The notes: generated from the sequence alone by a model not told the origin. Shown: positions 1 through 7,989, counted from the first letter of the stretch. The stretch is 33,650 nucleotides of DNA from Cecembia sp. (GCF_007126775.1 NZ_SLAP01000243.1:1-33650), one strand, 5' to 3'. Translations and numbers: made by a program.

Positions 1-602
1 ATTTTTCGGGTGATTTAAAAGTTAATTTTTCGTTTAAAAAGGTCAAGCACTGGGCTTAAACCAAACTTATTGGGTTAGTTTTATAAAATATTCTGTTCAA
101 AACTATTCAAAAACTGTTTCTTTACAGTCTTTTATAGTTAATTATTCATAGCAATTAAGGTGAATTTTTTAAGTGGGTGATTTCACCTAACTACTGGATT
201 TTAGCTATTCCAAAAAGAACAAGTGTATTGTCTTTCAAGATCAAAAAGCCATTTTAACTTTACAACAATTCATTTTGATTTTTATTAAAAAAACGGTTTA
301 AAAATTACTTGAGCCCAATATTAGGATATTTACTTGACTTTTGGAAATAAAATAGAAAAAACCTAAAGAGTACTACCGTTTAGATTTTCGTAAAAAATAA
401 ATAAGTATCTGGTTACTGCACCAAATCCAGCAAAATCCTTCAATTCACCTTTCAGAAGAAAAACCATATCACCCCCATACAGGATACTTCATTCGCTAAT
501 TGCTTGATTCTTTTGTATTTTGACCTCTCAATACGAACATTAATGCACCAATCGGGTTAGAAAGAAAACCTGCTATCCGTTGGGTGCAATAAAAATCCTG
601 AT
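1..602. other. AT-rich intergenic region, no gene seen
   Basis: About 600 bases with no convincing reading frame on either strand. Short frames exist (for example one of about 38 codons on the minus strand near 370-480), but none shows a recognisable motif or plausible start context. The region presumably carries the promoter of the exported methyltransferase at 603. A lone CGAACA occurs at 534-539. It resembles the half-site of the candidate enhancers at 5009 and 7755, but it has no palindromic partner and no sigma-54 promoter was found next to it. Confidence 0.6.
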
Positions 603-1328
603 ATGCTGAATAAGCCTTTCCTGTTTCTAAGTTTCTTTTTTCTGTCGGTTTTTTGTCATGCCCAAAATCCACAAAAAGAGATTTCTGGTAAAGAGGTTTA
701 TACCTACAAAACCCCTGACAGAGATGGAACTGGGAAAGTTTATATGGGAAGGGAGATTTCGCAAGTGATGAATTTCATGGGGATGGCCTGGCTGGAAAGA
801 GCCACAAGATCAAAAGAGGAAAACACTGAATTGGCCATTAAAAATCTGCCCATCAACAAAAAAAGCGTAGTTGCAGATATTGGGGCTGGTTCGGGATATT
901 ACACTTTCAGGATTGCCAAGCGGGTTCCTGATGGACTGGTTTATGCTGTAGAAATCCAAGATTCAGCGATTGATTACCTGAAAAAAAGAAGCAAGGAATT
1001 GGGATTTGAAAATGTAATTACCATCAAAGGGAGTGAGAAATCTCCCGAATTACCCGAAAACTCCATAGATTTGGCCATCATGGTAGATGTCTACCATGAA
1101 TTGCTATACCCTCATGAAGTATTACAGGAAATCAGAAAATCCCTCAAGGCAGACGGGAAATTGCTGCTGATAGAATACCGTGGCGAAGATCCCAAAGTCA
1201 TGATCAAACCCCTGCATAAAATGACTGTGGATCAGGTCACAAAGGAGTTAAATGCAAATGGCTTCAAACTGATCCAAAATGGTCAATTTATGAATATTCA
1301 GCATTTTTTGGTTTTTGAGAAAGATTGA
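603..1328 (+). CDS. Exported class I SAM-dependent methyltransferase
   Basis: A 241-residue protein with a class I methyltransferase fold. The SAM-binding motif I (DIGAGSG) is at residues 92-98, an acidic strand end (VYAVEI) is near 113-118, and VDVYHEL at 161-167 occupies the usual motif IV place. The first 20 residues form a clear signal peptide: a short basic start, a Phe/Leu-rich core, and likely cleavage after CHA at residue 20. Methylation of a secreted or periplasmic target is inferred; the substrate cannot be read from the sequence. The gene stands alone on the plus strand and converges on the permease at 1484. An exported SAM-dependent enzyme is odd because SAM is made in the cytoplasm, although such proteins recur in Bacteroidota. 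The methyltransferase fold is secure, its substrate unknown. Confidence 0.85.
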   Translation: MLNKPFLFLSFFFLSVFCHAQNPQKEISGKEVYTYKTPDRDGTGKVYMGREISQVMNFMGMAWLERATRSKEENTELAIKNLPINKKSVVADIGAGSGYYTFRIAKRVPDGLVYAVEIQDSAIDYLKKRSKELGFENVITIKGSEKSPELPENSIDLAIMVDVYHELLYPHEVLQEIRKSLKADGKLLLIEYRGEDPKVMIKPLHKMTVDQVTKELNANGFKLIQNGQFMNIQHFLVFEKD

Positions 1329-1483
1329 GGTTTTGAGAGAAGGAAATCTTAACATTTACGCTGTTTCAATATCAAATTCCCCGTCCAAAAGCAGATCCCA
1401 TCTCTATCTCTAAACCCAATTCTAAAGTTTAAAATCTCCCTTCACCTTTCATCCCCGCACTGTTGGGGAACGGGCTTTCACCC

Positions 1484-3850
1484 TTAATCACTTTTCAAGC
1501 TTTGCACTGTATTGATGGCTGTAGCTTTTAATGCTTGAAAACTAACGGTTAGAAATGCAATAAAAAATATACTTCCTGCCGCTAATGGAATAAACCACCA
1601 CTCAAAATCAATGCGGTAAGCATATCCGTTCAACCAATCCTGTATCAACCAATAGGCAATGGCAGAACCTATCAAAACCGATATGGAAACAATCAAGATA
1701 AATTCTTTATTGATCACATGAAGAATGGATAAGGTACTTGCCCCCAACACTTTTCTGATACCTATCTCTTTTGTTTTTTGTTCTGCTATATGGGCAGATA
1801 GACCAAAAAGACCCAAACAGGAAATCAGGATGGTCAGGATACTGAAATACTTGGCCAATTCCCGTACCCTCACGTCTTCTTGATACATGCGGGCATAGTT
1901 CTGATCCATGAAGCTGTACTGAAATGGAAATAAAGGCTCAAAAGTATTTGCTACTTGTTGGATGGCGGACAAAGTTTCCTGCATATTCCCAGGTTGTACT
2001 TTGATATATCCCCTGCTGGCAAAAGTAGGATCCAATTGTATGATCACTGGCTCCATGCCTTGGTGGAAGCTCTGAAAATGAAAATCTTCTACAACACCCA
2101 ATATTTCCATTTCAGAATCCCAAGTGAAAGTGCTGGCTTCAGGGTTGTTTTGGGTTATCAGTTCGTAGGCCCTCCTGTTGATGATGGCTTTGTTGAGAGA
2201 ATCAGATACTCTTTCTTGAGAAAAGTCTTCTCCAAGAATAATTTTAAAACCCATAGTTTCTATAAAATCATAATCTACATGCATGATTTCGAATAGAGCA
2301 GAAAATTCAGGGTCTTTCCCTTCCCATGAAATCCCTCCTGTATTGGAGTTCCTTCCCATAAGAGTGTGGGTGGATCTGCTCATAGCCAAAACTCCTGGTA
2401 CCGTTTCAAGTTCCTTTTTGAAAGCATCAAAATTCTCTATCATTCTACCTTCAAGTGTAAGACTGATCAGCTGGTCTTTATTGTAACCAAGGTCTTTGTT
2501 TAGGGCAAAATTGATTTGTTTGTACACTACTATGGTGGCCAATATTAGCATTGTAGCCATAATGAACTGAAACAAAACCAAACCCTTTCTGGCGATGGCG
2601 ACACCTTTCCCAGATTTGGTATAACTCCTGAAAACCTGTATCACTTTGGTCGCCGACAGATAGAATGCAGGATAACTACCCGCAATAATACCTGTTATGA
2701 ACAAAATGAACGCAAATTGTAACCAGGAAAACCATTCTCCATAAGGAACTGACATGGCCTTTCCTGTCAGGTTATTGAATATAGGCAGCGTCAATTCTAC
2801 CAAAAGAATTGAAAAAACACCTGCGAAAAAGGTGATGAGCAATGATTCTGTAAGGAATTGAGATACGAGCATGCCTTTATCGGCACCTACCACTTTTCTT
2901 ACCCCAACTTCCTTAGCCCTTTTTTGGGATTTGGCCGTAGACAAATTCATGAAGTTAATACAGGCAATCAATAGGACAAATAGTCCAATGATAGCAAATA
3001 GCCTAACATATTCTATTCTTCCACCGGATTGCTGGCCATCCACAAAACGGCCTTTGAGGTAAAGGTCTTTTTGGGGATAAGCAAAAAGGTTTACATTGCT
3101 GCCTTCATTTCTATTCGCTATGAAGTCTTCTATACTTTCAGAAAAGTTTTTCCAGTTTGCATTTTTATTCAGCTTTACAATGGTATTCGGGCCATTATTA
3201 CCCCAAGTGTTTAACCAACCATTGTAGGGCTTGTCAAACATAAACTTAAAGGGAAGAATGTAGTCAAAAGAACCACTACTTTCCAATTTGCCTAAGTCCA
3301 ACACCCCCATGACTTTGAAATTACTTTCACCATCTGTCTCTTTTAGGGTCACAGACTCCCCAATGACATCAGTTCCACCAAAAAGTTTGATAGCCGACTC
3401 TTTTGACAAAACGATGTGGCTGATCTCCGTAAGGGCAGTATTTCTATCACCATGTAGAAAATCGTACTGCATGATATGGAGGTAATCAGGTTCGGCAAAA
3501 AATCCTGAAAGGTTGGCTTTTTGATCTTCCACAACGAATAGCTCCGGTTGATTCCAAGAATAACAGGCAGCAAGCTCAACTTCAGGAAATTCATTCTTCA
3601 AGGCCTGAGCAAGTAATCCTGGGGTAGATGTGGTTGTGAAAATGTCAGATCCATACCGTTGATGTTCCATAACCCTGTAGACTTGATCGATTTCTGGGAA
3701 ATGCTGATTGGTATTCAGTTCACTTTTGACCCAAAGACCAATGGAAATGGTGGCCCATAATCCTAAGGTTAAACCAAAAAGATTGATGAAGAAGGTTAAC
3801 TTATGTTTGGCAAAGCCCCGAAATGCGATTTTGAAGTAGTTGGAGAACAT
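1484..3850 (-). CDS. ABC transporter permease, MacB/FtsX type, two-module
   Basis: A 788-residue inner-membrane permease with the duplicated architecture common in Bacteroidota. It has an N-terminal TM helix at about 20-42, a periplasmic MacB-PCD-like domain, and an FtsX module with TM helices at about 280-400 that carries KEVGVRKVVGA. A second TM and periplasmic domain follow at about 425-660, then a second FtsX module to the C-terminus carrying KEIGIRKVLGAS. The two RK-G motifs mark the cytoplasmic coupling segments of the two halves. Its partner ATPase lies upstream on the same strand (4184-4882), separated by 333 bp containing a heptamer repeat. With the HlyD-type adaptor at 6389 it could form a MacAB-like tripartite exporter, but no TolC-like protein lies in the window. 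The substrate is unknown. Confidence 0.9.
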   Translation of the reverse strand: MFSNYFKIAFRGFAKHKLTFFINLFGLTLGLWATISIGLWVKSELNTNQHFPEIDQVYRVMEHQRYGSDIFTTTSTPGLLAQALKNEFPEVELAACYSWNQPELFVVEDQKANLSGFFAEPDYLHIMQYDFLHGDRNTALTEISHIVLSKESAIKLFGGTDVIGESVTLKETDGESNFKVMGVLDLGKLESSGSFDYILPFKFMFDKPYNGWLNTWGNNGPNTIVKLNKNANWKNFSESIEDFIANRNEGSNVNLFAYPQKDLYLKGRFVDGQQSGGRIEYVRLFAIIGLFVLLIACINFMNLSTAKSQKRAKEVGVRKVVGADKGMLVSQFLTESLLITFFAGVFSILLVELTLPIFNNLTGKAMSVPYGEWFSWLQFAFILFITGIIAGSYPAFYLSATKVIQVFRSYTKSGKGVAIARKGLVLFQFIMATMLILATIVVYKQINFALNKDLGYNKDQLISLTLEGRMIENFDAFKKELETVPGVLAMSRSTHTLMGRNSNTGGISWEGKDPEFSALFEIMHVDYDFIETMGFKIILGEDFSQERVSDSLNKAIINRRAYELITQNNPEASTFTWDSEMEILGVVEDFHFQSFHQGMEPVIIQLDPTFASRGYIKVQPGNMQETLSAIQQVANTFEPLFPFQYSFMDQNYARMYQEDVRVRELAKYFSILTILISCLGLFGLSAHIAEQKTKEIGIRKVLGASTLSILHVINKEFILIVSISVLIGSAIAYWLIQDWLNGYAYRIDFEWWFIPLAAGSIFFIAFLTVSFQALKATAINTVQSLKSD

Positions 3851-4183
3851 AGTTATAAGGGTTGTCAGGTTGTCGAGTTTGAATTGGTTCAGCCGCAGCG
3901 GACAAGTGTAGTTGTTGTATTTGTTCTAATTGATTTCAGATCATCTTTCGAAAATCTATTCACTTCAATTAGATCTTCCTGAATCCGGGAAAAGGACTTC
4001 AGTGTTGGGATTCCCCGGGACAAGACCTTGGTGATTTGTCTTTTTTCATTACCCCCTCCGAAATTACTTTTGTACAAGATACCTGGTATTTAGTACAACT
4101 TTTCTGAAACCCGACTTCTAACTTCTGCATTTGTCTTGTTTCTTGTCTCTTGTTTCTTGATACTCGAGTCTCGCTTCTCGTCT
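3851..4183. other. Gap between ABC ATPase and permease genes
   Basis: A 333-bp spacer inside the presumed ATPase-permease transcription unit on the minus strand. It holds the degenerate heptamer array at 4112-4184. A 62-codon minus-strand frame (3889-4077) has no recognisable feature and looks like chance. No sigma-54 promoter of the kind found upstream of the ATPase is visible, so the permease probably depends on read-through. Such a long spacer is unusual for this gene pair. Confidence 0.5.
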
Positions 4184-4184
4184 C
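4112..4184 (-). repeat. Degenerate 7-bp tandem repeat
   Basis: Read on the minus strand, 4184 down to 4136 splits into seven consecutive heptamers: GAGACGA, GAAGCGA, GACTCGA, GTATCAA, GAAACAA, GAGACAA, GAAACAA. The approximate consensus is GARACAA. After a phase slip, two more related heptamers (GAAGTTA, GAAGTCG) occur at 4125-4112. The array begins inside the stop codon of the ABC ATPase gene (4184-4186) and is strongly purine-rich on the coding strand. Its function is unknown. Possibilities are slippage-generated filler, a transcript stability element, or one copy of a dispersed family. Confidence 0.7.
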
Positions 4185-4882
4185 TAAATATGAAACTGCT
4201 CCCTGATATTCTCGGTCACCACTTTGCCATCGAATAAGTTGATGATTCTATGGGCATAATTGGCGTCGTGTGGAGAGTGCGTTACCATCACAATTGTGGT
4301 TCCCTCGTTGTTCAGCTCTTCGAGCAATCTCATCACTTCCTCGCCATTGCCAGAATCCAAGTTTCCAGTAGGCTCATCTGCCAATATCACAGCCGGTTTG
4401 GCTACAATGGCACGGGCTATGGCTACCCTTTGCTGCTGACCGCCTGAAAGCTGCTGTGGAAAATGGTCTTTTCTGTGCATGATGTTCATTCTGGTAAGCA
4501 CCTCCTCTACCCTTTTTTTTCTTTCATCTGATGGAGTTTTGAGGTAAAGCAATGGTAGTTCCACATTCTCAAAAACTGTCAGTTCATCAATCAGGTTGAA
4601 GCTTTGAAAAACAAAACCAATATTGCCTTTCCTCAATTGGGAACGCTGTCTTTCAGAATATTTGGCAACTTCCTGATCAAGGAAATGATATTCTCCTTGC
4701 TCAGGATTATCCAAAAGGCCAATGATATTCAACAAAGTGGATTTGCCACATCCAGATGGTCCCATGATGGCCACAAATTCCCCCTTTTTGATTTCGATAT
4801 TGATTTCGTCCAGGGCAGTGGTCTCCACTTCCTCTGTAGTGTATAACTTTTTAAGGTTGACAGTTTTGATGATGTTTTCCAT
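4184..4882 (-). CDS. ABC transporter ATP-binding protein, MacB/LolD type
   Basis: A 232-residue nucleotide-binding subunit of the MacB/LolD/FtsE class. Walker A (GPSGCGKST) is at 41-49, the Q-loop Gln at 93, the signature LSGGQ at 145-149, Walker B VILADEP at 165-171, and the switch His at 202. Every catalytic element is intact and the length is typical. It should energise the permease at 1484-3850, the next gene downstream on the same strand. Upstream, on its own strand, lie a candidate sigma-54 promoter (4932-4947) and a candidate activator site (5009-5034). This points to control by the sigma-54 activator encoded at 7990. The efflux substrate is not evident. Confidence 0.95.
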   Translation of the reverse strand: MENIIKTVNLKKLYTTEEVETTALDEINIEIKKGEFVAIMGPSGCGKSTLLNIIGLLDNPEQGEYHFLDQEVAKYSERQRSQLRKGNIGFVFQSFNLIDELTVFENVELPLLYLKTPSDERKKRVEEVLTRMNIMHRKDHFPQQLSGGQQQRVAIARAIVAKPAVILADEPTGNLDSGNGEEVMRLLEELNNEGTTIVMVTHSPHDANYAHRIINLFDGKVVTENIREQFHI

Positions 4883-4931
4883 AAATTTATGATATGTTGT
4901 CTAAATGCTAAATTGAACTGCTCATGGCTAA

Positions 4932-4947
4932 GGCCAAACATATGCCA
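4932..4947 (-). promoter_or_regulatory. Candidate sigma-54 promoter of the ABC operon
   Basis: The minus strand reads TGGCATATGTTTGGCC. The invariant GG (-24) and GC (-12) are separated by exactly 10 bases, as RpoN requires, and the -24 half TGGCA is perfect. The -12 half is TGGC rather than TTGC. It ends 49 bp before the ATPase start codon. Confidence is raised because the HlyD gene has an equivalent element at 7677-7692 with the same deviation (TGGC) and because a sigma-54 activator is encoded nearby. Confidence 0.65.
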
Positions 4948-5008
4948 CAAAAGAAATGGCCCAAAATCACCCGTTGAGGGCTTTTTTGCTAATATGATAG
5001 TAAATTTT

Positions 5009-5034
5009 CGAACATCTTTGTTCGCACACGGACA
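5009..5034 (-). promoter_or_regulatory. Candidate activator (enhancer) site of the ABC operon
   Basis: A perfect inverted repeat, CGAACA-TCTT-TGTTCG, spans 5009-5024. A variant half-site, CGGACA, starts 20 bp further out at 5029-5034. The palindrome lies 62 bp from the candidate sigma-54 promoter, a normal distance for an upstream activating sequence. The same arrangement, with a CGAACA site and another 20 bp away, occurs upstream of the HlyD gene. Binding by the regulator at 7990 is inferred. Confidence 0.6.
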
Positions 5035-5054
5035 AATACAATACAACTTACCCC

Positions 5055-5062
5055 TAAATTTG
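5055..5062 (+). promoter_or_regulatory. Possible Bacteroidota -7 promoter element
   Basis: TAAATTTG matches the Bacteroidota sigma-A -7 consensus TAnnTTTG and lies 50 bp before the start codon at 5113. No good -33 TTTG is present at the normal spacing, so this is only a weak candidate. Confidence 0.3.
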
Positions 5063-5112
5063 CTTTTTTTCTAAGCATTTCGTTAATTGTTTACTTAAAA
5101 AATAGTTAATCT

Positions 5113-6267
5113 ATGAAAAGATTATTCATTTGTCTGGCAAGCTTGGTTATAATTTCATGTGGGGGTGAAAATAGCACATCAAATGAGGCATTGAACAGCT
5201 ATAAGCTAATAAAAGTAGACGCCTTTGAAATTGAGAATTTCACAAAGGTTCATTTAACGGATTTCAGTCCAGAGGAAAGGATATTTTTAGGGTTTTCTGA
5301 AGTGCAAAATGAGGTTTTGGAAGTATCGCCTGAAGGAGAAATCCTAAAAAGAGTCAACAGAACTGGCGATGGACCCAATAATTACGGTACATGGAATCCT
5401 TTAGGTTTGAGTTTTGGCCCAGAAGGAAAACGCGTTTTCCAGTTTCCTTTTAGGCTTATTACCTATAATGCTGACTATGAAATTGTTGATGACTTCAGGA
5501 TACCCTCTCCCCTACCCATAAGAGCCATAACGCCTATTGGAAAAACTACCTATTCTACGGAAAATGGAAATACCCGATATCTGGTTGGGCCAAGTACATT
5601 CCTATCGGCACATCACCTGATCTTCACAGAAGAAGGAAGGGACACTTTGCAAAACTTCACTTTGCTGAAAACCGAATCTGGACAAACAAAAACTATCCTT
5701 CCCTATGAGGAAGATTCCTATTATAAAAAGACCGATCAGATTTACTACAACCTCATGGGCAAAAGCTACTTTGTGGATGGTGGTGAATTATACCTGGTTC
5801 ATAACCTTGATGATGCTATTCATGTGTATGATATATCTGACGATTTTAAGCTCCTCCGTAAAATACCTATTCACCACAGCCAATTTGAAAAAGCAAGCCC
5901 CTTACCCATTGGAATCGCCCCAGATGATCCAAGAGTAAAAAATCTGGCCAATTTACCGGGAAGAAACAGACAATTACTGAATCTTGGAGACAATACATGG
6001 ATACTGACCTATTATAAGGGAGTAAGCCAAGCGGTTTTTGAGGCAAGGAATTCAGAAGAAAAGCCATTCTCAATATTGGATCAAGAGGACAAGTTAAGCT
6101 TAGTGATCTTTGAAAATGAAAAGCAATTGAATGGTGAATTGGCTTTACCTGAGGGTTCAATTTTATTTGCCCTTCCAGATAAAAAAATCCTTGTAAAAGA
6201 AAAAGCCAATGAAGAAGTGGAAGAAGAAGTGACCAGATACAGCATCTATCAATTGGTGAAAAAGTAA
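5113..6267 (+). CDS. Lipoprotein of unknown function, probable beta-propeller
   Basis: A 384-residue protein. The N-terminus is a lipoprotein signal with lipobox IISC and the lipidated Cys at residue 16, followed by a polar Ser/Asn-rich linker. The rest is rich in short beta-strands and turns, with repeated patterns such as EVLEVSPEGEILKRV that are typical of six-bladed beta-propeller lipoproteins in Cyclobacteriaceae. I cannot name the family with certainty; DUF4221-like is possible. It sits on the plus strand between the ABC ATPase and HlyD adaptor genes, with the candidate activator site of the ABC operon just upstream. Membership in the same regulon is possible but unproven. No catalytic motif is recognised. 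It ends at the inverted-repeat element at 6296-6365. Confidence 0.75.
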   Translation: MKRLFICLASLVIISCGGENSTSNEALNSYKLIKVDAFEIENFTKVHLTDFSPEERIFLGFSEVQNEVLEVSPEGEILKRVNRTGDGPNNYGTWNPLGLSFGPEGKRVFQFPFRLITYNADYEIVDDFRIPSPLPIRAITPIGKTTYSTENGNTRYLVGPSTFLSAHHLIFTEEGRDTLQNFTLLKTESGQTKTILPYEEDSYYKKTDQIYYNLMGKSYFVDGGELYLVHNLDDAIHVYDISDDFKLLRKIPIHHSQFEKASPLPIGIAPDDPRVKNLANLPGRNRQLLNLGDNTWILTYYKGVSQAVFEARNSEEKPFSILDQEDKLSLVIFENEKQLNGELALPEGSILFALPDKKILVKEKANEEVEEEVTRYSIYQLVKK

Positions 6268-6295
6268 TTCTTTTTTTGATTTCATTTGATTTGGT

Positions 6296-6365
6296 AAACC
6301 TGCCAGGTTTCATGGTCAACAAGGCTTTATAATACCCATTAAGCCTAAAGAGACCTGGCAGGTTT
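6296..6365. repeat. Nested inverted-repeat element, possible bidirectional terminator
   Basis: The left arm AAACCTGCCAGGTTT (6296-6310) is itself a palindrome around a central C. The right arm ACCTGGCAGGTTT (6353-6365) is the reverse complement of the first 13 bases of the left arm. Between them an inner pair, AGGCTT (6322-6327) and AAGCCT (6341-6346), can extend the cruciform. The element lies between two convergent genes (5113-6267 plus and 6389-7639 minus). It resembles a REP-like intergenic repeat and could also end transcription from both sides. Confidence 0.7.
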
Positions 6366-6388
6366 AAGAATCCAATATTTGAATCTGC

Positions 6389-7639
6389 CTATTTAAGGTT
6401 CAAGACTTCATTCTTTCCGAAGTTCTCATAGCCACTGACAATCACTTTATCTCCAGGCTGCAAGCCCTCAATGACTTCGTAAAATTCCGGATTTTTCCTT
6501 CCCAAACGGATATTCCTTCGCTCCGCTTTTTCGGAAGACGGGTTGACCACAAAGACCCAATTTCCACCTGTATCTTTATAAAAGCCTCCAGTAGGAAGCA
6601 GCACCGCTTGTTGGCTTTCTCCCAATTCCAATCTGATCCTGACCGTTTGCCCCCTTCTTATCCCTGAAGGAACCTGGTCAGTGAAAGCCATGTCTACTTC
6701 AAATCTTCCAGCAGTGACATTGGGATAAATTTTGAAGATCTCCATTTCATAATTGCCTCCTGAAAAATTGAAAGTACCTTTTAATCCAGTATACACCCTG
6801 GGCAGGTACAATTCATCAATTTGTACCCTTACTTTGAATTTATCCAGAATGTCAATCTGCCCGAATCTTTGTCCCGGGGTGATGGACTGCCCTACTTCAA
6901 TCTGCTCTGTGGACAATTGCCCAGTAATGGGTGCCCTTAGTGCCAAATTATCCAAGATATGGCCCACGCCGTCCAAAGACTGGTTCATCCTTCTCTCAGA
7001 ATCCTCTAGCTGCTTTTTTTGCACTGCTCGGGACATGGAATCATTTCTATAGGCCTCATAGGTAAGTCTTCTTCGCTTTACATTGTAATCATACTGCTCT
7101 TTGACTTCTTCGAATTCCCTGTCCGAAACGAGTTTTTTGGTATGCAATTCCTTGAATCTTTCGTACTGAGGCTTTAGCAAACTGATCTGGTAATCTATTT
7201 CTGCCAATTGGGCCTGCTGATTCAGGTCATTCTGATCCAATTGTAACCTGACCTGTCTCAGGTTATTGAGTTGAAAATACAAACCAGACTCTCTTTCCAT
7301 GACCTCCAGTTGCAACTTGGAATTGGAAAGCAAAAGGATAGTATCTCCCCTATTGACAAAAGCACCGGATTCCCTCACAATCTGCTGTATATTCCCTCCC
7401 TCCAACGCATCCAAATAGAAAACTTCCCCTGGTTCAATGGTACCACTTACCGGAATATAATCTGTGAACTCACCTTCCCGTACAGTGGTAATGGTAATGC
7501 GCTCCAAATTGACATTCATGGATGACCTGGAATCAGAAAAAGCCAACTGGTAAATGACAAAACTTACAATCAGTGTGGCTCCCAAAATCATGGCTATTCT
7601 CTTCGGCGTCCAGATCTTCTTTTCAATTTTTCTATCCAT
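6389..7639 (-). CDS. HlyD/MacA-type periplasmic adaptor of an efflux system
   Basis: A 416-residue membrane-fusion protein. A single N-terminal TM helix at about 15-33 follows a basic start. A barrel/lipoyl segment (VSGTIEPGEVFYLDALEGG) comes next, then a long alpha-hairpin at about 110-220 with heptad-like Leu/Gln/Arg content, the returning lipoyl half (LRAPITGQLST), and beta-barrel and membrane-proximal domains ending EGLQPGDKVIVSGYENF. It should link an inner-membrane pump to an outer-membrane channel. The closest pump is the ABC pair at 1484-4882, and the two units share the same promoter architecture. It is divergent from the regulator operon at 7990. Substrate and outer-membrane partner are not evident. 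Confidence 0.92.
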   Translation of the reverse strand: MDRKIEKKIWTPKRIAMILGATLIVSFVIYQLAFSDSRSSMNVNLERITITTVREGEFTDYIPVSGTIEPGEVFYLDALEGGNIQQIVRESGAFVNRGDTILLLSNSKLQLEVMERESGLYFQLNNLRQVRLQLDQNDLNQQAQLAEIDYQISLLKPQYERFKELHTKKLVSDREFEEVKEQYDYNVKRRRLTYEAYRNDSMSRAVQKKQLEDSERRMNQSLDGVGHILDNLALRAPITGQLSTEQIEVGQSITPGQRFGQIDILDKFKVRVQIDELYLPRVYTGLKGTFNFSGGNYEMEIFKIYPNVTAGRFEVDMAFTDQVPSGIRRGQTVRIRLELGESQQAVLLPTGGFYKDTGGNWVFVVNPSSEKAERRNIRLGRKNPEFYEVIEGLQPGDKVIVSGYENFGKNEVLNLK

Positions 7640-7676
7640 TGTCGGTATAATTCAAATTTTTTGCTGTTTGCCTAAC

Positions 7677-7692
7677 TGCCAATTGCATGCCA
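7677..7692 (-). promoter_or_regulatory. Candidate sigma-54 promoter of the HlyD gene
   Basis: The minus strand reads TGGCATGCAATTGGCA, matching the consensus TGGCACGnnnnTTGCA at 10 of 12 defined positions. GG and GC are separated by exactly 10 bases. The element ends 37 bp before the adaptor ATG, which gives a short leader. Its -12 half is TGGC, as in the ABC operon element at 4932-4947. Confidence 0.75.
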
Positions 7693-7754
7693 CCTCCAAA
7701 AAGGCCGAATTCAGGCATAATAACAGAAAAAGAACTTTCCCTGAAAATAAATTT

Positions 7755-7790
7755 CGAACAAAAACGTCCGTCAGCGAACAAAACTGTACT
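7755..7790 (-). promoter_or_regulatory. Candidate paired activator sites of the HlyD gene
   Basis: Two copies of CGAACA start at 7755 and 7775, exactly 20 bp apart and so on the same face of the helix. Each has a 4-base spacer and an imperfect return arm: CGTCCG at 7765-7770 and TGTACT at 7785-7790. The ideal arm is TGTTCG, as in the perfect site at 5009-5024. The first site begins 63 bp from the candidate sigma-54 promoter, against 62 bp at the ABC operon. Confidence 0.6.
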
Positions 7791-7989
7791 GCTTTAATCA
7801 AAAATAAATTACCTTAATTTAAAAAGTAATTCCTTCAAAATGCGTTTTCTTTCTTTATTTAAGTGTTTTGTGAGAGCATTGGCTATTGGTACCAGTTCGG
7901 TACAGGTTTTGGACATATACTCCACATAAAGTACAGGATATGATTCCTCATATTAGTATAATTCAAACCAATTGTAATCAAGATTTCCC

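Larger units (their letters stand above)
7640..7989. other. Divergent control region between adaptor and regulator genes
   Basis: A 350-bp region between the HlyD gene (minus) and the sigma-54 activator gene (plus). It holds the candidate sigma-54 promoter and paired CGAACA sites listed separately. Near the plus-strand gene, around 7890-7910, are two related GGTAC-containing stretches (TTGGTACCAG and TTCGGTACAG). No plus-strand element with the required GG-N10-GC was found, so the regulator operon is probably not itself sigma-54 dependent. Confidence 0.6.

Noticed and set aside
1455-1470. CCCC-N8-GGGG hairpin downstream of the ABC permease gene
   Set aside because: Only four base pairs and no T-run, too weak to call a terminator.
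3889-4077. 62-codon minus-strand frame between the ABC permease and ATPase genes
   Set aside because: No motif, no good start context, and composition unlike the neighbouring genes; probably chance in a spacer.
5867-6322. 151-codon minus-strand frame
   Set aside because: Mostly antisense to the lipoprotein gene at 5113-6267 and without domain signal.
7888-7912. Possible plus-strand sigma-54 promoter before the regulator gene (TGGTACCAGTTCGGTA)
   Set aside because: The essential GC at -12 is GT, so the key requirement fails.
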